Source of the DNA: Epiperipatus broadwayi
Lineage: Eukaryota; Onychophora; Udeonychophora; Euonychophora; Peripatidae
Direction: 5' to 3'
Assembly (NCBI GenBank): GCA_028023455.1
Contig: JAQFVV010000017.1
Span: forward strand, 4,744,098 to 4,808,097
DNA: 64,000 nucleotides
In this document: one piece after another, positions 11,296 to 21,956 of the stretch
Layout of the letters: every line of letters starts with the position of its first letter
Position numbering within the stretch: position 1 is the first letter of the stretch
The notes under the pieces: model-generated
Database searches by the model: none
Told to the model about the DNA's origin: nothing
What the model saw: the letters and a program-made list of their open reading frames with translations, nothing else
Program-made: the position numbers and the translations under genes

Positions 11296-11745
11296 GTATG
11301 TAATATATAAGGTATATGAGCACAGACTTTTACATGACCCGCCACTCTCCACACTATCTCATAACACTGATACACTTGAACACATATATGTTGAAAAGAT
11401 AAATAATCACCAATATATGTATTTCATGCTAAACCAGCAATCATCAGTTTGTCCAGATTACCATATCCGCTCATATATGCTATAAGTACTCAGATATATA
11501 TTAAGATAGCCAATCCTCATACTTTAATGGACAGGCTTCAATCCACTCCATATTCCAACTCTTCAATCGTCCATCCAATTGAAAATCTAATGATGGAATG
11601 CTCAAAGGCCACCCTGAGGCTGAGACTCTTGTCACACCCATGTTGACCTAAGGTCAATCTGACACCTCATACACAGGACATAATTCATTTAATATAAGGA
11701 ATGGGCAGACCTCTCCACTATGCAACAACCAATGATTTTATTTAG
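11296..11745 (-). mobile_element. Fold-back family B, single copy in inverted orientation
   Basis: Matches the reverse complement of the 473-bp unit almost end to end: tatatgagcacagactttta, cactatctcataacactgat, then gtccagattaccat, aatggacaggcttcaatcca, and acccatgttgacctaaggtc. It is a single arm rather than a palindrome. Confidence 0.85.
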
Positions 11746-12728
11746 AAGAAATCCCATCTACCATGTATGACTAGATAATCACAAACCACACCAATCAAAA
11801 TGCCTGGAAAATGCAGTCAGATCCAGAAATTAGTGCTGAACTAGCTCATGTAATGCCTCTATAATGTTATAAAGAAAAAAATGAATAGTATCATATAAAT
11901 TAACAAAGACATACAGATAATATACCTCATAGAATATCACTAGTTCTGCAGTATTTAATCTTTCTCTAACATCACCGGTGTTAAAGGGGAAGAGCATCAT
12001 AAGAAAAACTAAAAAAGACATCAATAAAATATCAAAAGAATGGGACATGGAAAAAAAAACAGTGAGTGTTTCAATATTTAACATAGTAAGATCTTATCAT
12101 TATAAGTACTATAAGGCCTTAAATTTAAACTTAGCTTAAACTTAAAATATCTTTTGTTGTTATAATATTTAATATTTTTGTGTATGTGTTGATAGTTGTG
12201 AGCATATACACAACAGTTTTTATTTATTTATTATTAATAAATTGTTAAATTTTTTTTAATAACAACTTAAACCAAATACATGCTTTTTACACACATATAC
12301 TAGGGAATATTCACAGCACTGAGAAATCATGCAATCCGCTAGGGGAACATGCTGAAATGACATTAGTAATAATTGATGATGATCGTTCCTTTAGAAACTT
12401 TTCCAAAAATAAACTTTTTTAGGTTTGGCAACTTTGAATTCATCATCATCACATTGGTTAATATTATATATTTGAATTAATTTTTATTTGACTTTTATTA
12501 ATTATTCAACTTATTATTTATTTGAACGAAGTTTGTGGCACACACCTTTAAGATCTCATTATATATGTGTGTATATATCTTTGAGTGTATACATCCAGGT
12601 TCAAACTCATTTACTGTTATATACAGTTATATACTATGAAAATTTTATGATTACAATAGAAAGAATAAAAAAACATTAATGTATAATACTCTATAAATTT
12701 TATAAGTGCATTGTTTAAATTGTAACCA
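11746..12728. other. AT-rich stretch, nothing recognised
   Basis: Small ORFs at 11830-12084 (minus) and 12488-12679 (plus) are hydrophobic and AT-driven, with no recognisable domain. Confidence 0.5.
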
Positions 12729-12988
12729 TATAGAAGGTAAACAAACCTCCACACAAGCACCATTTTAAACAAGATGATAAAACTGTAAACATACTCTCAA
12801 ACCCAACCACAAGATAAAGTCTTTAAGGAAATAAGAGTGACCATCTTATTTCTGAACTCACGTGGTAATTTATGAGCCAATCTTAATTTTTTAAAGTCTT
12901 AATCTTGTGTCTGGGGGTGAGAGTATTCTTCCAGTTTTATCATCTTGTTTAAAATGGTGCCGGTGTGGAGATTTATTTATCTTCTATA
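12729..12988. mobile_element. Fold-back element (about 105-bp arms)
   Basis: The left arm (12729-12836) and right arm (12886-12988) are inverted copies. Shared words include ccattttaaacaagatgata with tatcatcttgtttaaaatgg, actctcaaaccc against ggggtgagagtatt, and aagtctttaa against ttaaagtctt. The loop is about 50 bp and there is no ORF. I saw no second copy here. Confidence 0.8.
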
Positions 12989-13313
12989 GAGTTCTATTTT
13001 AATATAATACCTACAGTATGTTTTAATTTTAAAATTAGTACGCATCCTTAATAAATAATAAAAATATGTAATATATATATATATTTTTGGAAATATCTTA
13101 TAATTTTACAGTGTTAGAATCAAAATTAAAAAAAAATGTGAAAATCAATTTTTTATAATTGTATGAATATAAATCAATAGACTCTTGATATCTTTCTGAA
13201 TAAATTTGAAATAGTTAATAGAGATGAATCAATTCACTATAAAATTTATATTGAATTGAATTATATATTCTGAACAGTCCACCAAACAATAGACTAAAAT
13301 CAATGTAACTTTT
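12989..13313. other. AT-rich stretch, nothing recognised
   Basis: No feature seen. It would be the 3' UTR side of the speculative exon at 13314-13497, but no AATAAA signal is present on that strand. Confidence 0.4.
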
Positions 13314-13497
13314 CTGGCTTGCTGATAATTCTCAGCAGCCATCCATATTGTGTATCAATAGCACATAGATCCATGATTGGAATAATTCCAACACAAATAA
13401 TCGCACTCCAGTAGCTTATTCTCTGAGCACTTGCTTTCTTCCTTCCAAGAAAACTCTGGTTGAAAATTAACAGAATCAGAACAGATTAGGGTAGGGA
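13314..13497 (-). other. Possible terminal coding exon of a host membrane protein (speculative)
   Basis: One minus-strand frame is open for about 60 codons between stops. It reads in part FLGRKKASAQRISYWSA, then IICVGIIPIMDLCAIDTQYG, then WLLRIISKPEKLH and a stop. Composition is less AT-driven than chance frames nearby, with two Trp, two Cys and a likely membrane span. A plausible splice acceptor (gttaattttcaaccag) precedes SFLG. I do not recognise the family, there is no ATG, and no second exon was found. It could equally be a fortuitous frame or part of an unknown element. Confidence 0.25.
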
Positions 13498-13905
13498 TAG
13501 TAAATGTGGATTTGTAGACTGCCTAAACTATAATCCTTTCACAGTTGATGATAACATAGTCAAATGATAATGTAATACTAGAAGCCTAAAATCTTTTAAG
13601 TAAAATAATGAATTATAAGTGATAACATAGAAGCAGCGATAGTAGTTTAATTAATACACATTTTTTTATAATAAGGGAAAACATATAAAACTATTCCGTT
13701 AATTTTAGGTGTGTTTAAAAAGTAACGATATTGATAGATATTATTTAAATCTTCGCGATAATCTTTTTTATATTATGTAGTTGTTTTAAAATAAATAAGA
13801 GAGTATTAATATGTGTATGAATAGATGTTTACATAAATGTCTAAGGAATAAATAAATCAACTAAAATAAATAATTTTATTTTTCATCCAGATTTTAAAAG
13901 TATGG
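13498..13905. other. AT-rich stretch, nothing recognised
   Basis: No feature seen. Confidence 0.5.
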
Positions 13906-14299
13906 TTCTTTATTGTTTCCCTTCAGGTTTGTGGATGATATTTTAGTTGTATTTATACATTGGACTATTTCCATCATCAAATATAAGTAATTAATGTTTT
14001 TAGGAAAAAATAATTTTAGTTAAATATTCCAAATACATTCAACTGTTAGTAAGAGCACCCAGGTTAGTATGTGTACAATGTTTCAAGAAGTATTATTTTT
14101 CTATCTTCTTCAGGTATTGGTGGCCTGACTAATAACAGCACTAGCATGGGAATCGAACCTGGAACTTAAATTCTTGAATATTGAATTTTAAGGCAACACT
14201 AACCAACTGAGCCATCCTTCCAAAGGCAACAGTCAATAGAAATTTCATTTATTTATCAATGATATTCTTTCTGATTTTTTCATTGTCTTAAGAGCAAAG

Positions 14300-14412
14300 T
14301 TTTTTTTTTTTTAAGTGTCATAGTATCGGCCAGGACGTGAACCCGCAACCCAGGCAATTGCCTGCTAGTGCAAGGCAGTTGCGCTGACCTCTCGACCACC
14401 AATGCAAGACAA
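14300..14412 (-). mobile_element. SINE family S (tRNA-derived), nested in the PLE, 10-bp target-site duplication
   Basis: Minus-strand order: cattggtggtcgagaggtca (A-box region), actgccttgcac, then gggttgcgggttcacgtcc (B-box region), ccgatactatgacactt and a poly-A tail. It is flanked by aagagcaaag at 14290-14299 and 14413-14422. The unit is essentially one tRNA-like sequence with a long variable arm (leucine/serine type) plus an A tail. It interrupts the inverted PLE endonuclease, so it is younger. Confidence 0.9.
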
Positions 14413-14650
14413 AAGAGCAAAGTTGACTCGTGGTTTCCATACATTATGTATAATCACACTAGGTTGAATTATGGGATTGTCCACTGTTGTCATGTGAGCA
14501 GCTTTTTTAAATTTTATTCTTTGTACCTTTTCTTCTCTATCCAATATTTTTGTATTTTCCCAATTGAACGTAAGTTCATTGGTACATACATGGTCTGCTA
14601 CCTTAGACACATCTGTTTTATCTTTTTCAATATAATACCGAATTTTTCCA
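14413..14650 (-). pseudogene. PLE GIY-YIG endonuclease C-terminal fragment, inverted
   Basis: Minus-strand frame 14365-14700 contains KTDVSKVADHVCTNELTFNW, then ENTKILDREEKVQRIKFKKA, AAHMTTVDNPI and IIHNVWKPRVNFALL. This parallels the plus-strand copy at 15455-15660 and the fragment at 7840-8070. The N-terminal GIY-YIG motif is missing; the fragment stops where the plus-strand reverse transcriptase begins. Confidence 0.8.
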
Positions 14651-14654
14651 ACAA

Positions 14655-15160
14655 ACCAAGGAATGGGTATGAGCTCCCCACAGTCACCCCTGATTAGCAA
14701 TATTTACATGGAAGAACTTGAAATCACAGCCATAAAGACTATTTCATAACCACCTAAAATTTGGTTTCACTATATTGGTGATAGATTTTCTGTATGGCCA
14801 CTTAGTGAAGCATTACTGCAAACTTGCTGGAACCACATAAACAACATATCTCCTTCAAATAAATTCACAATAGAATCAGAATAAAAATAAAAATTGACAT
14901 TCTCAAATGTTCTTGTGACAATACTCCCTCATGGCAAAATCACATCTACAGTTTACAGAAAACCCACCCTTACAGGAAAATGCTTAACATATAAATACAA
15001 TCACATCAGAAACACAAAACATGGAGTTATATTATCATTGTGCAACAGAGCAAAAAAAGTTTGTTCAAAAACCAGTGCTTTTAAAAAAAAAGATTTATAT
15101 AGAATAAACTCTTATGAAAAATAGTTATCCAACAGCTGTTATTAAGAAAACCTTAAATAG
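14655..15160 (+). pseudogene. PLE reverse transcriptase, C-terminal half, decayed
   Basis: The plus-strand reading starts QGMGMSSPQSPLISNIYMEE (14655-14714), the conserved motif ahead of the catalytic aspartates. It continues to PKIWFHYIGDRFSVWP (about 14755-14803), the YVDD position here decayed to YIGD. Then come NHINNISPSNKFTIESE, TFSNVLVTILPHGKITSTVY, RKPTLTGKCLTYKYNH and VILSLCNRAKKVCS. Motif order and spacing are those of Neptune-type PLE reverse transcriptases. Several stops and the lost catalytic aspartates show it is inactive; the N-terminal half is missing. Confidence 0.85.
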
Positions 15161-15329
15161 ACAATAAAAATCATCAAAAGAAAAATCAATTATCGATATG
15201 GTACTGTCTCCTTACAGACCAAAAATAACCAATACCTTAAGACAAATCTGCAATCAGTATAACATCAGAACAGTTTGTCAGATCTGGCCATACCATACTA
15301 CAAGAAATTCTAATTATCTCTAAAGCCTA

Positions 15330-15660
15330 AGCTTGAAATGCTGAAAAGCAAAAACTGCATGTATGAAATACCATGTGAATGTGAAAAAGCTTATATTGGT
15401 GACATGAGCCATACCATTTAAAAGCAATTGCATGGACACAAACTGATGATTATAAGAAATAAAACAGATGTGTCTAAAACAGGGTACCAATGAACACATG
15501 TTCAATTGAGAAAATACAAAAATATTGGATAGAGAAGAAAAGGTACAAAGAAAAAAAATTAAAGAAGCTTCTCACATGACAATGGTAAACCAATTCTATA
15601 AGTCAACCTAGTGTGACTATACATAATGTATGGAAACCACTAATCAACTTCACTCTTAGA
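15330..15660 (+). pseudogene. PLE GIY-YIG endonuclease, decayed
   Basis: The reading LKCKAKTACMYEIPCECEKA with YIGDMSHTI spans about 15336-15415, showing the C-x-C finger and YIG. Then KQLHGHKLMIRNKTDVSK, a short deletion, TNEHMFN, ENTKILDREEKVQRKKIKEA (the Glu-bearing helix) and IIHNVWKPLINFTLR (about 15610-15660). Stops and indels break the frame. This is the C-terminal partner of the reverse transcriptase just upstream. Confidence 0.8.
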
Positions 15661-15719
15661 AAAAAGTAAAAAATCAGGAGGAACTTGATAGATAATTAAG
15701 TGAAATTTCTACTGACTGT

Positions 15720-16010
15720 TACCTTGGGCAGGATGTTTCCATTGGTTAGAACATTACCTTAAATTCAATATTTCAAGAATCTAAGGATCCAGATTTGATT
15801 TCTATGATACTGCTGTTACTGCTTAGGCCAGAAACACCTGAAGAAGAAAGAATAAATTCTCTCAAAATGTTGTGCATATATACTAACCCATGTGCTATTA
15901 TAAACAGTTGAATGTATTTGAAATATTTAAATAAAAGTTAAATCTTTTTAAAGACATTTGGTACTTATATTAGATGATAGAAATAATCCAAAATATAGCT
16001 ACAACTGTGA
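15720..16010 (+). repeat. PLE tail: degenerate tRNA-like module and hammerhead-like core
   Basis: The A-box region is degraded (ggatgtttccattggtt) and the B-box region reads ggatccagatttgatttcta. The core is acacctgaagaagaaag ... ctctcaaaatgttgtgc, where GAAACGTT has decayed to AAAATGTT. The end, tagatgatagaaataatcca, is the inverse of the left end at 13950. Confidence 0.7.
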
Positions 16011-16018
16011 TTCTTTAT

Positions 16019-16528
16019 ATAACTTGAAATTATCTGATCATTAAATGTAAGATGAGATTTAGAGAGAAACTTTATTCACCTTCTTAAAGAGAAAGAAAAA
16101 ACATGCTAGTTGTTTTTTTAGTTTTCTAAAATGTTTTCTGTTTTGTATCTTGTATAATTTTTTGAACTTTATTTATATGTATTAAGCTAATGCATTCATT
16201 TAGCTATGCATTCATTAATATAAAAAATTATAAACCTTGAGAATTAATGAATTTTTAATTTGAGAAATATAAAAAAAAAATTGATAAATTGGTTGCTGAT
16301 TGATAAATTATGATATTGTGAAGATACAACAAACAGATATGCAAGAAATATTTTTTATGAAATAAAAGATATTTAAACAAAACTTTTATAAGATTTAAAC
16401 AATATTTATGGAAGTAATAAATGTTTCAAGCTTAATGTAGAGTATTATAAAGAAATGAGCTATGTTTATTGTATATAGTAATTAGAGTACATATATATGA
16501 TAAAATATATTTATAATGGATGTTTTAG
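16019..16528. other. AT-rich stretch, nothing recognised
   Basis: No feature seen. Confidence 0.5.
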
Positions 16529-16716
16529 ATGGAAATATTTAATGTGTGGATTTATCCATTTATAATTTCTTAATTAGAAAGCACTTTACCATGAACAGTA
16601 GCTATTGAAAATTTCAGGCCTGAGGAAATTGGCTTTCATTAGCTACTGTTCTAGGTAAAATACTTTTCTAATTAAGTGATTATAAATAGATAACTCCACA
16701 CATTAAATGTTTCCAT
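16529..16716. mobile_element. Small fold-back element (about 78-bp arms)
   Basis: The left arm (16529-16606) holds atttaatgtgtggatttatc and cttaattagaaagcacttta; the right arm (16639-16716) is its inverse (aatacttttctaattaagtg and ccacacattaaatg). The loop is about 32 bp. Outside the arms a further weak inverted match (agtattataaagaaa on both sides) may extend the element. Confidence 0.8.
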
Positions 16717-18050
16717 ATGATAAAGTATTATAAAGAAACCTCAATGAAATAATAAACTATGTTCAGAAATTTATGTGAAAGAATAATAAACTTCATAAAT
16801 TATTTTGATTTTAAAAAAATAATAGTAGCATTTATTTACATAACAATGAAACTTGTATAAAACACAGTGTAGTCTGCTAAATTCATTCAACACCCATGAA
16901 CAAGACCAAAATTATGATCCATAATAACCATTTAAACAGGAAGAAATCAAAAATATAAACGTGAAAAATACATATAAAATTAATTGCTATATATATATTG
17001 CACCCATTTAAAAAAAACTAAAATTCGCCTTTTAAAAGTATCAAATTACACTGTGACCTACATACTCTAATAAAAATTCACAGATCATTGATTTCAGAAC
17101 TTCTGCTTTCTTTTGAAATAATGTTCAGCAACAGTACTATATGCACTAGCAACTTCATTATATTTAGTAATACTACGCAACCCGTTCTTTTCCTGACATT
17201 ATACTTTTCCAGCAATAAACTTCATGAAAGACATAACAAAAAATTATTCAAGCAAATTGCTTAACCATTTTACAAATGATTGATTTTTTTCAGCCTCTAT
17301 TTACTTTTGATAAGTCCATATTATCAAATGAGTTTCTATTAGGTCTGCAGTATTGAAACATAAATTGCTCAAGTTGATATTCTTTTTGATGTCTGTGTAT
17401 TTTTTAATTGTTTCTTTTATCTAAAATGAGTAAATCTTGATTTAATCATCCTGCATTCCAAATTAATGTTACTGATCATTTGATAGCTTATCTTAAAAAG
17501 TATTTTTTTTTTCATTTTAATGATGTTCAGTTTTTGACATTATTTTCTAAAGATTAAAATTAATATTTGTGCAAATTTAAAAAAAACAACTAATTAATTA
17601 TGTTGAACAAATTGCAGAAGAAAAATCACATGCAAATAAATTCACAAAGTATGATAATCATGTGACACTCTATTCAAAGCTTAAAAACTGTGAAAAGTCT
17701 CACATATGGGTTGTTATATGAGCTAGCTGTGCATGCAATAATAATTTATTTTAACCAATAACATGTGTCAATTTGAAAGCATATTATTTTCCATTTAGAT
17801 ATCTACTATTTTTATCTGATTTTTGTTTTGAAATTTGTTTTTCAATGTCAACATTTTCAAATTTCACATTTGGTTTTTATATCTTATATCTAAAATTATT
17901 ACAATATATACACCTAGGAGAATATTTTTAAATAATTATATAATATATATAAACTTTTTACCATTAGAGATAGAAAAAGAAAGTGAATTAAATCGATATT
18001 AATTGTAGCATTTGCCTATAGAGTATTTTTAACATCATCAGATTTTGAAT
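16717..18050. other. AT-rich stretch, nothing recognised
   Basis: No coding similarity, tRNA or repeat family recognised over about 1.3 kb. Confidence 0.5.
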
Positions 18051-18500
18051 TCAGTTTCTATGAGAGTCATCATCATCATCATCATCAACCATTATAAGTC
18101 AACTTCAGGATGAAGATCTCTTCAAGTTCAATCCATCTCCAATATCTAGCCTCTCTTCTCTACATCACTCCAGCACCCTTTTTTATTTCATCTATCCATT
18201 TCACTTGTGGTCTCTTTCTGGGTCTTTTCAATATTTTGAAATTCAGTTTAAGATATAAACTACCCATATATTATTATCTTTTCTAGTAGTATTTCCAGAC
18301 AAACTCAACTTCACTTTCTTGATTCTTTCAATGACCTATGTATTTCATTTTTGATCTTTTTTTTGGGGTTATTCCTAACATATATTTCTCCATACTTCAT
18401 TGAGTAGTTTGAAGTCCCTGTATTGATCTTCTGTTGTGTCCAAGCCTCAAATCCATAAATAAGAACTTTAACACACATTTAAGAGAGTATATGCATGTAA
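18051..18500 (-). pseudogene. LINE family L-B (RTE-like), C-terminal end with (GAT)n tail
   Basis: On the minus strand the reading includes a patched ...RKRPQVKWMDEIKKGAGV segment and WIELEEIFILK, ending in a (GAT)n run (seven CAT units on the plus strand, 18068-18088). The pattern of an Arg/Lys/Pro-rich loop, W-x-D-E-I, then W-x-x-L-E-E matches the C terminus of endonuclease-reverse-transcriptase LINEs. Trinucleotide tails of this kind are typical of the RTE clade. Related copies lie at 47285-47480 (plus) and 50888-51440 (minus). It is 5'-truncated and broken. Confidence 0.7.
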
Positions 18501-18844
18501 AACAGTATTTTAAAATAAAATATGTACAACATTAAAGATAAGAAATTATGCAAATTAAATTGATAATTAAGTTTTACATGGCAAAGATGCCTACCATTCT
18601 AGCATATAGTATTTATCCATAAATCTTAATTTAATGAGAAAATGGATTTGTTCTATTAATTATATATTCTAGAAACTTACATTGTAGAGGACTTCATTGT
18701 ATTTCAAAATATTTGAGGTTTCTTTGTCTTTTGTTTAAAATAGGAGAAAAATAGTAGATTGTGCATGCATTTGATATACCATTAAAAAATTTATTTTGAA
18801 TGGTAGTAGTCATTTTGGTCTGACTAAAAAATTATTTTTGTCAA
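18501..18844. other. AT-rich stretch, nothing recognised
   Basis: No feature seen. Confidence 0.45.
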
Positions 18845-18955
18845 GTGTTGTTAGATGAGAGGTCAGCATAGCTGCCTTGCAAACAAGCAGTTGGTTGCAG
18901 GTGGTTGTTGCGGGTTCGCCTCCCAGCCAATGCTATGACATATGGAAAAAAAAAT
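18845..18955 (+). mobile_element. SINE family S, diverged copy
   Basis: Reads gatgagaggtcagcatagct (A-box region), gccttgcaaacaagcagttg, then tgttgcgggttcgcctccca (B-box region ggttcgcctcc) and atgctatgacatatgg with a poly-A tail. The target-site duplication is unclear (aaaaaattat on both sides). It is closer in its middle part (caagcagttggttgcagg) to the copy at 46180 than to the one at 21718. Confidence 0.8.
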
Positions 18956-19195
18956 TATATTTTTACAATTTTTTTTCTAAAGTACAGTATATATTTTAAA
19001 AGATTTTTATTCTCAATATAATCATGAACAATGGATAATCATATTAGTATTCTCATAAGTAATTCATAGTCAAATTCTATATTTATTTTTAATGTATTAT
19101 AAAAATTTGTAAAGGTTAGATGAATTATTATACTAAAATTATTTTTTATTAAAAGTGTTAGTATTTACTTATTTGTTTTTTTTAAGTTCCAATTT
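18956..19195. other. AT-rich spacer
   Basis: Nothing recognised. Confidence 0.4.
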
Positions 19196-19300
19196 TTTTC
19201 CAGAGTCAGTTATGAGTGTATATAAGATGGAATGGATAGCTATAGGGAGCTTCAAAGTCTGAATTCAAATTCCTTTTAAATTACTTTAAGTTCAGTATAG
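19196..19300 (+). repeat. End fragment of fold-back family B
   Basis: Reads gagtgtatataagatggaat, then tagctatagggagcttcaaa and gtctgaattcaaattccttt, matching the right end of the copy at 63170-63870. Confidence 0.5.
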
Positions 19301-19379
19301 ACAATATACTTGTATTTAAATATTATATATATATATATAATAATAATAATAATAATAACATATAATAAGAAATAAAATT

Positions 19380-19640
19380 ACTTATATGTAAAACTGCTAT
19401 CTTTAATATTTCAACCAGAGGACTGGTTTCGTTCAGAAAGAAACACAGTAAAATGGCGGTGTTAAAAAACTACAAGTTATATGCAACATATATGACAAAA
19501 AAAAAAAAACTGCTATTAGTTAAAACATTTCATTCAAAACATTTAACCAAACATTAGCTACTTCATGTGTACATTTTAAAAAAACCAGATTATTTTCTTA
19601 TCAAACTACACAAATGCTTTAAGACAATTTTAAAATGTGC
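19380..19640 (+). repeat. Interspersed repeat family I
   Basis: This 250-bp block recurs as its reverse complement at 27055-27295. Shared words include cacagtaaaatggcg, aaactgctattagttaaaa and ttttcttatcaaactacaca. No ORF, no inverted ends and no tRNA boxes seen. Confidence 0.75.
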
Positions 19641-19969
19641 ATAAAAATGTATCTATACGACTATACAAATGTGTGTGCACGCAAAAATTATTGCATATTC
19701 ATATTAGAATTTAAATAAAATACAAATAAAATGTGTATATATATATTGAGTAAATATGATAGATAGTTCAAATTAATATATATATATATATATATATTGT
19801 AACTGAATAAAAATATACCCTGAAGATGAACGCCACTTGTAACTAAATAAAAATGTGGATCATACTGTATCCTTAGTCATAGTTTAATTATTGATCACCA
19901 TTTACAACAGAATAAAAATATGAACCAAGAAAGAACAATCCTAATTTAATAATGCCCTCCCCCCTACAG
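19641..19969. other. AT-rich stretch with short (TA)n
   Basis: A short (TA)n run lies at about 19778-19797. The phrase aactgaataaaaatat recurs three times at roughly 50-70 bp intervals between 19800 and 19920 (aactgaataaaaatatac, aactaaataaaaatgtgg, aacagaataaaaatatga), a degenerate minisatellite. Confidence 0.5.
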
Positions 19970-20095
19970 TAGTGCCACTCAGTGCAAGCCAGAGTGACAG
20001 AAGGCTTGTGCATAAAATCCCTAGCTAGTGCCTACTCATCCAATATTCTCAAACTAGTTTCTAACTTGTGGCTTTCATCAGTGAGGAGTCATACC
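19970..20095 (+). mobile_element. Fold-back family A, left-arm fragment
   Basis: Reads cagtagtgccactcagtgca, agaaggcttgtgcataaaat, ctactcatccaatattctca and tcatcagtgaggagtc, then breaks off. Confidence 0.75.
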
Positions 20096-21700
20096 CGGGG
20101 AAAAAAATTATCCTATGTATGGTCATATTTGTACATTCATGCAACAAAATCAAGAGTTTTGGAAAATTATCCCAAAGCTGATCTAGATGAGGGGTTGAGG
20201 CTTTGAATCAGATCGCACCTCAGTTCGTGATTTACTACCCTATGGATGACAGATATGACATTACACTCTGACTCTTTTATTTCATATGCTGATAGTAACA
20301 AAAGGTGAAGTATGAGACTCAGGGAATTATAACTAAATTAATACTAGATTAACTAGACACACACACACACAAATGGTTGGCTAGGTAATGCATATATTAA
20401 TAACTAACAATAAATTAAAACAGATTTGGATAAGATTTACGAATGAGTTGCAAATAACACACTAAACATTTATAAGTTTTAAAACATTTAATTATTAAAA
20501 TATGTGTAAATGATACAAAATAGAAGTGCATTGGGAATTTACACTTGCAGGTGTCTTACAATGATGAGTTGAGGTAGGTATAAGATCTCATCTTTTATGC
20601 ATTTTAAATTATTTAATTTCTAAATTATTACAAATTAATATTATCTACAGTTTCTAATCCTGCCTTAATTATGCTATGCCATTCCTACAAGGTTTGCTAT
20701 GAGCTAAATCTTACAAGAATGATAAACAGGCAAAACTCTCCATACAGTATGTAGGGCAAATTGGCGATTTGCAGAGTAGCTTCAGAGACTATGGTGCTAT
20801 GTAAACTAAATAAGGGTTGCAGCCTGATTGTGCAATTACTCATGGGATTCAGTACCAAGTACTTGGTTCCCATGGACTGTATGACTTGCTATTACAAAAT
20901 ATAAAGAATCTTTAATTCGGGTGATCAGAGCAGCTTAGTATATGATTCTGGACCTTCATGTTCCAGTTCTAAAAAGAGAGCTGTCAAAACCAAGAATAAT
21001 GGGGTGGCCTTTAAAACCAGAAGCCCATTTTAATAAGAAAATATATATAGCAAGGCATATTTTGATCTATGACATCATCAATATTCAAGCAATAGTTTAT
21101 GTCCATGACAATACAATGTAAATATTCTTTCCTTTGGCAAGTATTTGATTCATAAAACATTACAAGTGAACAGATGATAGTTTCATCCATGACAATGTGG
21201 TGGAAATTGAACCACTTTCTATCCTACGTATAAATAATTCATCAAGCTCACAAAATTATATCTGCAGGTGAACATAATCTTTGTGTACATTTTTCTGTTG
21301 CTGCATTTAGACTTCATAGGTGAAAGTAGATAATATCCATTTTTAGATCAAAGAAACATTCTGATAATTTTTGAAAATGCTAAGAATTAATTTTTATTCT
21401 TTCAATAAATTGTCACTCTTCACAAATCCTTGATAAATTTGCCAAGTGAATGGATAAATACTATTGATTTCACTCCATCATTCTATCCATGTGATAATCA
21501 TACCGTTTAAAAATAAATTTTAAAAATCACATGAAGTAACCTAAGTTCACTTCTATTGAAACCAAGATAGGAGAGAGCTAGTTTAATCTGCTTTGTTCTA
21601 ATTATAAACTTTTTAAATTGACGTAAGATAAATTATAGCACTGCTCCATATTAACTTTTTGGTCAATTCTAGTCAGCATCCTGCATTTGCATTTTTAAAA
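20096..21700. other. Moderately complex AT-rich sequence, nothing recognised
   Basis: A short family A word (aaacaggcaaaactctccat at 20726) sits alone. The segment 20740-21010 is less AT-rich than its flanks but no frame gives a recognisable protein. An (ACAC)n run of about 14 bp lies at 20357. Confidence 0.45.
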
Positions 21701-21717
21701 TACAAAGAGGATTCTTT

Positions 21718-21824
21718 TGTCTTGCATTGGTGGTCGAGAGGTCAGTGCGACTGCCTTGCACTTGCAGGCAGTTGCCCAGGTTGCGGGTTTGCGTCCCGGC
21801 CGATGCTATGACACTTAAAAAAAA
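21718..21824 (+). mobile_element. SINE family S, 14-bp target-site duplication
   Basis: Full copy: gtcttgcattggtggtcgag, aggtcagtgcgactgccttg, then ggttgcgggtttgcgtcccg and gccgatgctatgacactt with a poly-A tail. It is flanked by aaagaggattcttt at 21704-21717 and 21825-21838. The A-box region is ggtcgagaggtcagtgcg and the B-box region gcgggtttgcgtccc. The clean duplication suggests relatively recent insertion. Confidence 0.92.
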
Positions 21825-21956
21825 AAAGAGGATTCTTTCACTCCAGCATAAATTAATTAATTTAGATTACATTCTTCCATACTACAATGGAAACATGCTT
21901 TTACACATTTTTTCAATACAATACTATACAAATAAAATAACAAACATACTTGAGAT

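Larger units (their letters stand above)
13914..16010 (+). mobile_element. Penelope-like element flanked by inverted tails, with rearranged endonuclease
   Basis: Left to right: an inverted tail (13914-14225, minus) with a B box ggttcgattcc on the minus strand and a hammerhead-like core; an inverted endonuclease fragment (14413-14650, minus) with a SINE inside; reverse transcriptase C-terminal half (14655-15160, plus); endonuclease (15330-15660, plus); and a plus-strand tail (15720-16010). Candidate flanking duplication ttctttat at 13906-13913 and 16011-16018. The head-to-head endonuclease pieces suggest an inversion during insertion or two opposed copies. Confidence 0.75.

Noticed and set aside
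13926-13975. Reading RFVDDILVVF at the left end of the PLE, resembling the reverse-transcriptase catalytic box
   Set aside because: The same end in other copies (6919, 8640, 48115) does not keep VDD, and no neighbouring reverse-transcriptase motif is in frame. The match is best explained by chance within the inverted tail sequence.
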